A DNA stretch of 64,000 nt, taken from contig VXAY01001953.1 in NCBI GenBank assembly GCA_013399855.1, positions 515,526 through 579,525 of the forward strand. Direction: 5' to 3'. Made by a program: the position numbers and the translations under genes. The notes under the pieces are model-generated. The model worked only from the letters and a program-made list of their open reading frames with translations. It had not been told where the DNA came from and ran no database searches. Of the stretch, positions 26,301 through 35,900 are shown one piece after another; positions within the stretch are counted from its first letter, which is position 1; each line of letters begins with the position of its first letter. The stretch comes from Oxyruncus cristatus (lineage: Eukaryota > Chordata > Aves > Passeriformes > Cotingidae).

Positions 26301-28866
26301 ATAATCTGTATATTTAAAATGAGATAACTGCCTTACTATTTACCCTAACTTAAATATATACACATATGTGCATGAGTTTAGTTTAGTTTCAGAGAGGAAT
26401 GAGTCTTAGGCCATTACATGCTGAAGAGCATGTCCATATGTCTTGCTCATTCCTTTTCTGTAATGATTTTTGAACTAGTTGCTATGTGACAACCAAAACT
26501 AATAAGCAGAAACCAGAAACCCAAACTTCCTACACATTTTGTGGAAAATGATGTCTGTGGAGGCAAGAGAGAACCAAATAAGGACTCCTACTGAAGGAAA
26601 AGCCATTATAATCCAGCTCTGTAATGTTTGAAGGGAATGCAGGTGACCGGTTTGCACACACTGCTGGCGGGAGGACAGCATGTGCTGCTACTTTCCTGAC
26701 CAAAGAGCAGGAGGACTCAGGGGACTGTGGAAATACATGAGGAAAAACAGCTAGTTCATCCCACTGCTCACTGAACGAATCATGTGTATATCTGTACATA
26801 TATAGTATGATTAAAAATCAGAATAATTTTATATGTACCACTGAGGGCAGGGAGAACTGATCTCAAGTTGGCAATGGCCAGCTGAGGATCTTGGGGTTTT
26901 CCTAGGCAGTATTTAACCAAAGAAGGAGAAAATGGGAAAATAGAGGATTTGGATCACAAGTTAGTTATTTCTGGGACTTAAATATTTTATTAGTTTACTA
27001 GACTTCCAGACTAGACTCTAATTCTTCATTCTAATGGACAGATCAACACATTTTTTCCTAGTGCAGATACGAAGACAATATTCTGTCAGCACATCAAGTA
27101 CACTCTAGAGTTCCTTTTCAATCTACAAGAAGATATCTCTGATAATTCATAAATGTTTATCATTTTTCCACTTAAAATATAAGCACCTGAATTGCCTTTT
27201 ACAAACAAAATTTTAGAATTCCTGATATTAAAATGATAAAAGGGAAATCAGGTTATGCTGTAGCCTAGAGAAAACACAGTGTGTTTTTTGGCCTCTTAGT
27301 AACAGTTTTGACTTCTTGTTGAAATTTTATTTCATTCAAGAAAGGGTTGATGGACAACTACCAAAACCAAAACTAGAACATGAATTTAATGAAAAACTTG
27401 TGAGAATCCTCATTATCCCTAGTAATATGTGGACATTAATCTCCTCTGTTTTTCCTTATGTATTTTTCCTCCTAGCATGAGGTCATGGATTGAAAAAACA
27501 CCCTGTGAACTAAAATGTGGATTAATTTTGAGCACCTGATGGCAGTGCACATGGTCTTTCTATAAAGCCCTGAATTATACCAATCTATAGGTAGCTATAG
27601 TTCTTGTAATATTGTCACTGAAAATAAGATTCAAAGGTTTCAGCAGCTGACATATGTGCTGCTGGTTAGCACAAGTCCAATTATTCAATATCACATCTGA
27701 CAGAAGTTACCATCTCCTCTGTTCTAATTTCAACATTCACTTAACTGTGCTCCAACTGAAATTTTTGCAAGTATCTTTAACTATAAATAAATACATATTT
27801 TGGTGTTGAAGACAGAAAATAAGAAAATGCCTTAGACTGGGACCATAATTTTTCTATAAGCTCTCTCCAATTGTTCTGGTTTAAGTGGAAGCTGCTCATG
27901 AACCAAAAATCTGCACAAAACTACTAGAGGAATTTTCTCTCTTCTCAAAATCCTCGAAGCTCTTTAAGTATCAAGCTCTCAGCATTTAAAGAATATATAC
28001 CTCATTTTCCTTTCTGCAAAGACGTGTTTCAGAGCCCTGCCACACATTGTGGGAGTTAAGGTGCAATAGAGCCCCCATGGCTCTTGGGAGTAGGTGCTCT
28101 GAATATGCATTACAGTCCTGCATTTTCTGCTTGCCTGCTTCACTCTCACATCAGAAAATCTCCCTTACAAAGAGCTACCTTTATAGATTTTATACCTGAT
28201 TTCATTTGAACTTACACTGAAGTATATCAAAATTCCTAAAGATTTCCATTCATGTACAAAAAATTCTTCTCTTAGTAAATAAATGCATATTTAAAGAAAC
28301 CGTTTATGGTAAGTGACATCTCAAAAAGTGGAGCTGCTGAATTGATCACAATCTAAAAATATTCTGTGTAACATTTCAACTAGTTGTAACAAGACTGAGT
28401 GGACAATGTAACTTTGAATAGCTGAGATAATTTTTTTAAGGAAGAATGGAAAATACATGAAATATCAGATGGTTTGGCAGTTAAAACAGGCAGGAGACAG
28501 GAACAGGAACCATGATATGATAAATGTACAAGGGGAAGAAATAAATCCCTCCTTTTTTTCCAGACACAGGTACACTTGGATGAAACTTCCTTTTTAAAAT
28601 CTACCTGTGTCAAATGTGTGAAGCACCTGATAATGACATTAATACTAACAAACGAGGGAATTTGATATATGCACAATGTGACACCAGGTGTATTTTACAT
28701 AAACCAGATAGTATCAGACAAAAATAATCTCTGCCATGGGACTGTTTCTCATTCACATACAAATCTGCTATATATAGTTAGTATAAACTTTATTCTTCAG
28801 TTATGAAATTATTTAGCTTCTTATGGGGTGTAATAGCCATAAGCACATTTCAAAGCTGATCACTTT

Positions 28867-28899
28867 CACAGAATCACAGAATCACAGAATACATAGAAT
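28867..28899 (-). repeat. Second CR1-type octamer tail of copy B
   Basis: Three perfect ATTCTGTG octamers and one ATTCTATG (minus strand) form a canonical CR1 3' terminus. It sits ~230 bp downstream of the first tail at 29,130-29,145, with no CR1 body in between. Confidence 0.92.
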
Positions 28900-29129
28900 A
28901 TGATATCTCCATAATAAGATGATGGGCTGCCATGTTGGTGAAATTCTAAAGCTGTTTGATCCACAGAACACAACAATCAGATTGTCATGTAGGAAGGGAT
29001 GTTTCCTCTCTGAAAGGCAGAGAAATGTGTTGTGTTAGGGTAGACATGAAGCAGACTTCAGGAAAGAGAAAGAAGGAAGTAATATCTTGCCTTGTAGTCA
29101 GTGGAGAGGGACAAGTCCACTGAAGGAAT
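28900..29129 (-). repeat. Extra 3' segment of CR1 copy B, homologous to 19,258-19,490
   Basis: This is the inverted counterpart of the segment after copy A. It lies between the first and second octamer tails, so it appears to have been carried as part of the retrotransposed RNA. It contains no open frame of note. Confidence 0.85.
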
Positions 29130-29245
29130 CACAGAACCACAGAATATACCGAGTTGGAAGGGACCCACAAGGATTATTGAATCCAACCCCTGGCCCTGCA
29201 CAGGACCATCCCCAAGAGTCACATGTGCCTGAGAGTATTGTCCAA

Positions 29246-29797
29246 NNNNNNNNNNNNNNNNNNNNNNNNNNNNNNNNNNNNNNNNNNNNNNNNNNNNNNN
29301 NNNNNNNNNNNNNNNNNNNNNNNNNNNNNNNNNNNNNNNNNNNNNNNNNNNNNNNNNNNNNNNNNNNNNNNNNNNNNNNNNNNNNNNNNNNNNNNNNNNN
29401 NNNNNNNNNNNNNNNNNNNNNNNNNNNNNNNNNNNNNNNNNNNNNNNNNNNNNNNNNNNNNNNNNNNNNNNNNNNNNNNNNNNNNNNNNNNNNNNNNNNN
29501 NNNNNNNNNNNNNNNNNNNNNNNNNNNNNNNNNNNNNNNNNNNNNNNNNNNNNNNNNNNNNNNNNNNNNNNNNNNNNNNNNNNNNNNNNNNNNNNNNNNN
29601 NNNNNNNNNNNNNNNNNNNNNNNNNNNNNNNNNNNNNNNNNNNNNNNNNNNNNNNNNNNNNNNNNNNNNNNNNNNNNNNNNNNNNNNNNNNNNNNNNNNN
29701 NNNNNNNNNNNNNNNNNNNNNNNNNNNNNNNNNNNNNNNNNNNNNNNNNNNNNNNNNNNNNNNNNNNNNNNNNNNNNNNNNNNNNNNNNNNNNNNNN
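29246..29797. other. Assembly gap (552 N)
   Basis: All bases are undetermined. By comparison with copy A, about 600 bp of CR1 C-terminal coding sequence (A positions about 18,536-19,138) should lie here, so the gap size is close to what is missing. Long open frames reported across this interval are artefacts of N translation. Confidence 0.98.
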
Positions 29798-30262
29798 AGG
29801 GTTGCCCCATCCCAGGTGCAGAATCTGGCACTTCCCCTTGTTGAATTTCATATGGTTGGGGATTGCCCAGTCCTCTGATTTGTCAAGGTCTCTCTGCAGG
29901 GCCTCCCTGCCTTCCAGGGATTCAACAGCTCCTCTGAGCTTTGTGTCATCTGCAAACTTGCTTACGGTCCCTTCCAGTCCTACATCCAAGTCATTTTTGA
30001 ACAAGTTGAAGAGCACAGAGTCTAAGATGGAGCCCTGTGGAGCCCCACTAGTGACAGGTCACAAGTCTGATGTTCCGCCATTCACTGTTACCCTCAGTGC
30101 TCAACCCATGAGCCAATTGCTCACCCACCACATGATGTGTTTATCCAACTGTTTGATGGACATTTTGTCCAGAGGGATCCCATGAGGGACAGTGTTGAAA
30201 GCTTTACTGAAATACAAAAAGATTACACAATTTGGCTTCCCTTGATCAACTAGTTGGGTTAC
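29798..30262 (-). pseudogene. CR1 reverse transcriptase remnant (copy B)
   Basis: The minus strand holds the RT core. An intact catalytic-loop motif FADDTKL is followed by [19 protein letters not shown] and [15 protein letters not shown], where the gap begins. Upstream toward 30,262 the DNA keeps CR1 words (for example encoding FSKAFNTVPHG), but the frame is disturbed before the [12 protein letters not shown] block. It is truncated at the 5' end, lacks the endonuclease domain and cannot code for a working element. Confidence 0.9.
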
Positions 30263-30268
30263 CTTTCA

Positions 30269-33089
30269 TTAGGGTGCATTTCACTGTTCTCAATTTCTAA
30301 CTTGATAGAATAACAAGACAACTATTTTGATTTCATCCATTAAAGGAAAAGAAGAGAGAAAAATAGCAAAGCAGTTAGAGATTAATCTTTTTGGTATGTG
30401 GTCCTACAATGTCTTGTTTTTTAATAGCCACACAGTGCAAAGTGGCCACATCCTCTTCTGTTCAGAAGCACAGCTTGTGGAGGTGCCCTCATTTCATCCA
30501 ACTACCCAAACTCAAGGCAACTGAGAGGCCTGAGTGCAGTTGTATGAGCAGTGCCTGAATGGAGGAAATCTGTACCGTTTCTATGGAGGTTGGGCTGCCA
30601 ATCAGTTGATGTGGAAAAAAACCCCTTAGATCAGAGGGAGAATAGTTTACTCCCTTTCAGATACAGATGTTAGTGTTAAACGTTAAGCTGGTAGTGAAGG
30701 AGAGGCACATGCATTCAAATCACTTTGCATCCAGCTCATCAGATCTGGGCTTTGGGTTAGGACTTTCCACTAGGGAATCGAATTCTTATAACTTAATAAT
30801 AGGGTACTCAAGAGAAGCCTTATTTTACTGTCCTACTGAAATTGGTGCACTTGAAATAAATATGGATTGGATGAAGAAAAAGACTAGAGGTTTATAGTTC
30901 AGACAGCTGAGAGAAAGGTCATTCTTTGACTGCAGACATGGTGCCTACCATTTGTCATCCAGAGCAGAACAGCTTTCCACAGAAAAACCCATGTGCTTGC
31001 TAGGCTGGCTATGTGCTCTGCAATTTTGAAGGACACATTTTAAGCTCACACACTGAATGAGACAAAGGGAAGATTTGAACGTTGGCTTTATATGTTGGAT
31101 AATATTTTGTGAACCTGTAAACCATAATACCTCCTCTGATTTGTAAATTGTTCCAAATCTCCTTTATAAATGTAGTTCCTCTTTATCTAATTCTTTCAGA
31201 AAGACTTAGATGAGCCAATTTGTAATTTTTTAACATTTTTTCTCATTCTTTGGCCCCAATCCAAATTTGCCAAATCCGATTCACATTGGAGAATCACTTC
31301 CAGCTGAAAGAGCCGTCTTTTATTTTTTCCCCAAAAAATAAATTATTTATTTAAAATAATTCATTTGGCCGTCCTGTGGTAGAGCATTCCTGGCTATGTT
31401 GTAGGAGAGAGATATATTCTCCTCAGTGCCTGGGCTCCTTTGTTTGTTGCATTTTCTGGGGCAGATTAATTTCATATTGGCCAAATGATCAGAGGGCTAA
31501 ACACAGGGTATATTAATTTTCCATCTGAGTAGGTCCCTGCAGTGGGAGGTGTGTGCAAGCTGGAATTTTCTAACCCTACAGGGCAGAACTGTGAAGGAAA
31601 ACATTGAGCCAGGAAGTAGCCACAGTTGCCACATGTTCGGACAGGAATAAGAGAGAAATCTCTGGCTGCTAGCACTGATCCTTTCAGAGCTACAGTTTGC
31701 TGATGGCACTGCCAATCATTCTGACTTTTTTAGTGCATTGCTTTCCCCTATGCCTTTTTTTATCTACCTGTCTATTTTTAATTTAGTTTGTTCCTGTGGG
31801 ATTTATTTATTTATGTCCTGTAGGATTTAAATAATTAAAAGTTACTTACGAAGCTATGGACTTTCTTGTTGAAGCATTGTAATGCCTAATCCTATACAAG
31901 TGCTGTGGCCAGGTGTTACTGCATCACTAGTTGTTCTTTACCTGATGCCAAAGCAGAACATTGGTTTTGAGGGAATTTTTGCAAAGATGGGAAATGTGGG
32001 AAATTTCACATCCCATCAGAATGAATGAGTGCAAAAAATGTCATAACAAGTGTTTTTATAGGTATTTTTTCTCCAACATTTTAGAGAAATGTAGAATGCC
32101 TGGAACCATGGAGGTTCTGAGAATTTTGCTTAAAACAAAACAAAAGTCCCTGTTTCCTTTCAGCTTGAAACCACCTGATCCTCATCTAAACCTGGAGGAC
32201 TGATATTCTCTTTGTTCTCCTCTTCAATCAATTAAGCATACGTGCACAGCTTTTTCAAATCTGCTTACTGCTTACTTCTGACACAAGAAGGATGTTCCAA
32301 TCTGGTGGTCACTGAATTCTTTTGCTTAAATCAAAACATTCTGTGGAAATCTAAATTTAACCATCTTTTCTTTCCCATAGGCTGATAATAAGCAGACTCA
32401 TAAACTAAAGGGGTACAATATCTCTTTCCAATACAGTGGAAAGACAGAACCTCATCATATATTTAGGTTAGCTGATAGAGGCCAAATTCACTCCTCTGCT
32501 GCATTCTTTGGGATCATATTGAATTCAATGAGAACCACCTGCACACAGAATTTGACCCCGAAATGAAAGCCTGGCCACAGATTTGATTTGAATTACTTGA
32601 CATAGAAGACGTGAAGTAGGCTATGTTTTTCCACAGTATTTTTGGAGTAGTATTTATAGTAATAATAAATATAAGATATTCCTCTATGGAATATGAAGGA
32701 AAATATTAAGAAACACTTCTGAAAAATAGACATGACCTGCTGTGTTGTACCATCTATTAAAAACTGCCATTCTCCTGTGATGTATTGGAGCCATTATGTT
32801 TGAGACTGAATGGTTTTTGGTGCCAGATGACTCAAAAATTCACCTGAGCAGAAGTTTACAAGTGTGTTGGGTCTCATTAAGAAGTAGAACTGTCTAGTTT
32901 GCTTTGTTTTAAGCAATCCTGTAAATCCACCACACACCGTGGACAACTTCCTGTGCTGGAAGACAGGGACGGGGAGCAGAATGAACCTCCCATAATCCAA
33001 GGGAAATGGTCAGCAACCTGCTACATGACTTAGAGACTCAAGTCTATGGGGCTGGGTGCAATTCACCCAAGGGTGGTGCAGGGGCAGGC
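30269..33089. other. AT-rich noncoding stretch
   Basis: No gene or repeat family is recognised between CR1 copies B and C. Open frames are at most about 80 codons and show no family motifs. Confidence 0.5.
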
Positions 33090-34558
33090 AGAAGGGCCCA
33101 CTAAACTACTTTCCATTATTTACCAGCAGTTCTGGCTAATTGCAGAAGTCCCACCTGACTAGAAGTTAGTGAATGTGCCACCCAATTACAAGAAAGGCTG
33201 GAAGGAGGATCCAGGGAACTACAGGCCTGTAAGCCTGAGCTTAGTGCTGGGAAATGTCATAGAATAGATCATCCTGGGTGTCATCATGAGCATGTACTTG
33301 ACAACCAGGTGATCAGGGTCAAGCCAGCATGAGTTCATGAAAGGTTGGTCCTGCTTGACCAACCTGACCTCCTACTATGTCAAGGTGACATGCTTAGTGG
33401 ATGAGGGAAAGGATGTGGATGTTGTCTACCTGGCCTTTATTAAAGCCTTTGACTCCATCTCTCACAGCATTTTCCTGGAGAAAATGTCTGCTCATGGCTT
33501 GAATGGGTGCACTCTTCACTGGGTTAAAAACTGGGTGAATGGCTGGGCCCAGAGAGTGGTGGTGAATGGAGGTAAGTCCAGTTCTTGGCCATTCATTAGT
33601 GGTGTTCCCCTGGGCTCAGTGTTGGGGCTGGTCCTGTTTAATAACTTTATCAATGATCTGGATGAGGGAATCAGTCAATTCATAGACAACACCAAGCTGG
33701 GAAGAGGTGCTGATCTACTGGAGGGCAGGAAGACTCTACAGAGGGATCTGGACAGGCTGGATCGATGGGCGGAGGCTGACTGTGCGAGGGTCAATAAGGT
33801 AAAGTGCTGGGACCTGCACTTTGATCACAGCAACCCCATGCATCACTATAGGGTTGGGGATGGGTGGCTGGAAAACTGCCCAGCACAAAAGGACCTGGGG
33901 GTGCTGTTTGACAGCTGTCAGAACATGAGCCGGCCGTGTACCCAGGTGGCCTAGAAGGCCAATGGCATCCTGACCTGTATCAGAAATAGTGTGGGCAGCA
34001 GGACCATGACTGTCCCCCTGTACTCAGCACTGGTGAGGCCACACATTGAATCCTGTGCCCAATTTTGGACCTCTCACTACAAATAAGACACTGAGGCTCT
34101 GGAGTGTGTCCAAAGAAGGGCAACAAAGCTGTTGAAAGCACTGGAGCACAAGTCTTATGAGGAGTGACTGAGGGAGCTCAGGTTGTTAAGCCTGGAGAAA
34201 AGAAGACTCAAGGGAGACCTTATTCCTCTCTATAGCTACCTGAAAAGATGTTGTTGCAAGGTGGGGGTTATCTCTTCTTCCAGGTAACAAGCAATAGGAC
34301 AAGAGGAAATAGCCTCAAGTTGAACCAGGGGAGGTTTAGATTGCACAGTAGGTAAAAATTTGTCCACTGAGAGGGCTGTCAAGCATTGGAAAAGGTTGCT
34401 CAGGGAAGTGGTTGAGTCAGCATCCCTGGAGGTATTTAAAAGGTGTGTGGATCTGGCACTTAGAAACATGGTTTACTGGTGAACATGGCAGTTCTAGGTT
34501 AACGCTTGAACTTGATGATCTTAGGGGTCTTTTTTGACCTAAATGATTCTATGATTCT
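33090..34558 (+). mobile_element. CR1 LINE, 5'-truncated, second subfamily (copy C)
   Basis: The sequence is recognisable from about 33,110 (AC-CAGCAGT-CTGGC, then AAGAA-GGCTGGAAGGAGGATCC) through the whole RT and C-terminal region to a complete 3' UTR. The UTR contains TTGATGATCTTAGGGGTCTT and AAATGATTCTATGATTCT, with the terminal octamers ATTCTATG ATTCT at 34,546-34,558. The UTR and coding text differ from copies A and B, so this is another CR1 subfamily, of the type whose consensus ends ...CCAACCTAAATGATTCTATGATTCT. It is diverged and carries stops. The 5' boundary is approximate and I see no clear target-site duplication. Confidence 0.95.
33337..33954 (+). pseudogene. CR1 reverse transcriptase remnant with mutated active site (copy C)
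   Basis: A 205-codon open frame covers the RT core. In order it shows DVVYLAFIKAFDSISHSIFL (RT motif A region), NGWAQRVVVNGG, SGVPLGSVLG (where CR1 consensus has GVPQGSVLG), a catalytic-loop motif reading FIDNTKLG in place of FADDTKL, and LQRDLDRLDRWAEA. The second catalytic Asp is Asn, and the Gln of the PQGS motif is Leu. After the TAG at 33,952-33,954 the same frame continues with typical CR1 C-terminal text ([17 protein letters not shown]), interrupted by TAA at 34,084 and TGA at 34,165. It is clearly dead despite the long frame. Confidence 0.94.
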
Positions 34559-35489
34559 AACTTGTTTTTAAAGTCTTGTTAAATGCCAAAACATGTGGGT
34601 AAAGGACTTTGTTTTCTACTTTGTTTACAAGCAAGAAGATAAAATACATGACAATCCTTTAATAATAATAGTCTCAAAAAAAGACAAAGAGAAAATATTT
34701 CTCACTGACTTCTGTTAGCTCTACTGCAGCTAAGAGGGTGACTGGAATATTTTGGCTAACATTTTTTGAGTTTTCTTTAATTTCCTCAATTAACTGTGTC
34801 AATGATGAAAAATAAGCATTTTATTTAATGTACACCTAACTACATGCCTGTCAGTGAAGCAACCTACCTGCTGAGGTCAGAATATCTCTGGTTCATGTTC
34901 TTTCTAAATAATAGTCCAGTGGTGGCAGCAACGTCTAGTTGTTAGAAACTGAAAGAAGTGCCCTTAAAATATTTCAAATACTCTCATGTACTTGAAAGTG
35001 AAACACTCATTTAATGAAAGTGCAATCTTTAACAATGGAAAGTGTTAGTGATTAAAACATCTAATATTTTTAAATATAGTTTCTCTCTCTCCTCTTTCTT
35101 TTTCCCCTTTGTAACAAGAAAAAAACACAACACATGAGTGAATTGTACAGGCAGTTCAGAGATTTTTAAAATTCAGTGACTGGATATCACTGGTATTTTC
35201 AAGGACATGGGAGACATTGACTGAAACCACTAGAACGTGTTCTTAGGCATATTCTCACCCTCTTTTTTCTCTTCTGTTGCTTTATTTTCTCCTCTTCTCT
35301 AAAAAGGTGTTTGATTAAATAGAAGAGCTCTCTTGCTTTTTGAACAGTTACCTATTTAGGGCCAGATCAGATACCTTTTCTTAGAATGAGTGGTACCCTC
35401 ATCCACAAGAGTCCTTAAGATTGCAGAAAATTTAATGGTAGCATTCCATGGTCCTTCAAACTAACCATATTCTGGTCATTTAAACACAT

Positions 35490-35900
35490 ATAGGTCACCT
35501 ATACAAGGTGTTTCCATTACGTATTGGAAGTGTACAATTATCAAAGGCAGTTTGGACATCCAAAGCAGTGTCACTGCAATGAAAAGGCAATAGCACAGGC
35601 TGAGCAAGCTGAACAGGTGTGTGAATAGCCAGACTATGCAGGAGCACGTATGGTAGAGTGGTATGGATACCAAGGGAACTATTTTGGTACATGCGAGAAG
35701 GAGGGCGACTCATCTAGTCCAAACTTTAACGTGGTTAGCTATGTATACACAATTTAGCCACGCAGACTAAAAGAAGTTGCAGTGTGGACCAACCTGAAAG
35801 TACGTGGCTTGGCTACATCTGAGGCAACTTGCTCCAAACACCTTGTGAGCGAAGGTCACGGGATCCCAAAGCATTTCCTTTGCTTGATTGTCAATAAAAG
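35490..35900. other. CpG-bearing patch, possible unrecognised repeat
   Basis: About 400 bp retains roughly nine CpGs (for example TTACGTAT near 35,520, GCACGTATGG, ATGCGAGAAGG, GGGCGACTC, TTAACGTGG, CCACGCAG, GTACGTGG, GAGCGAAGGTCACGGG) in a window where CpG is generally scarce. It ends near an AATAAA at 35,893-35,898. It could be a younger insertion, for example LTR-derived with its own polyadenylation signal, or a constrained element. I do not recognise the sequence and see no primer-binding site or terminal repeat. Confidence 0.3.

Larger units (their letters stand above)
19491..28862. other. AT-rich noncoding stretch
   Basis: No gene is recognised in this 9.4-kb spacer between the inverted CR1 copies A and B. 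Simple repeats include a TG/CATG-rich tract (19,561-19,625) and (TTTG)n (20,314-20,337). A GC-richer patch at 22.33-22.46 kb and a purine-rich patch near 22.58-22.62 kb show no family signature. Open frames up to 107 codons (21,963-22,286) lack recognisable motifs. Confidence 0.5.
28867..30262 (-). mobile_element. CR1 LINE copy B with extra 3' segment and second octamer tail
   Basis: Read on the minus strand, the element starts at about 30,262 within the RT region (5'-truncated about 280 bp further in than copy A). It crosses the assembly gap, reaches the normal CR1 3' UTR and a first octamer pair (29,130-29,145), continues through a ~230-bp non-CR1 segment, and ends in a second array of three CACAGAAT plus one CATAGAAT on the + strand (28,867-28,899). 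The hexamer CTTTCA flanks it on both sides (28,863-28,868 and 30,263-30,268), a possible short target-site duplication that overlaps the tail by 2 bp. The surviving RT part differs from copy A at only three residues over 63, so A and B belong to one close lineage. Confidence 0.92.

Noticed and set aside
29058..30185. Open frames of 257-320 codons spanning the N block
   Set aside because: They are created by translating undetermined bases. The flanking parts are CR1 sequence read sense or antisense.
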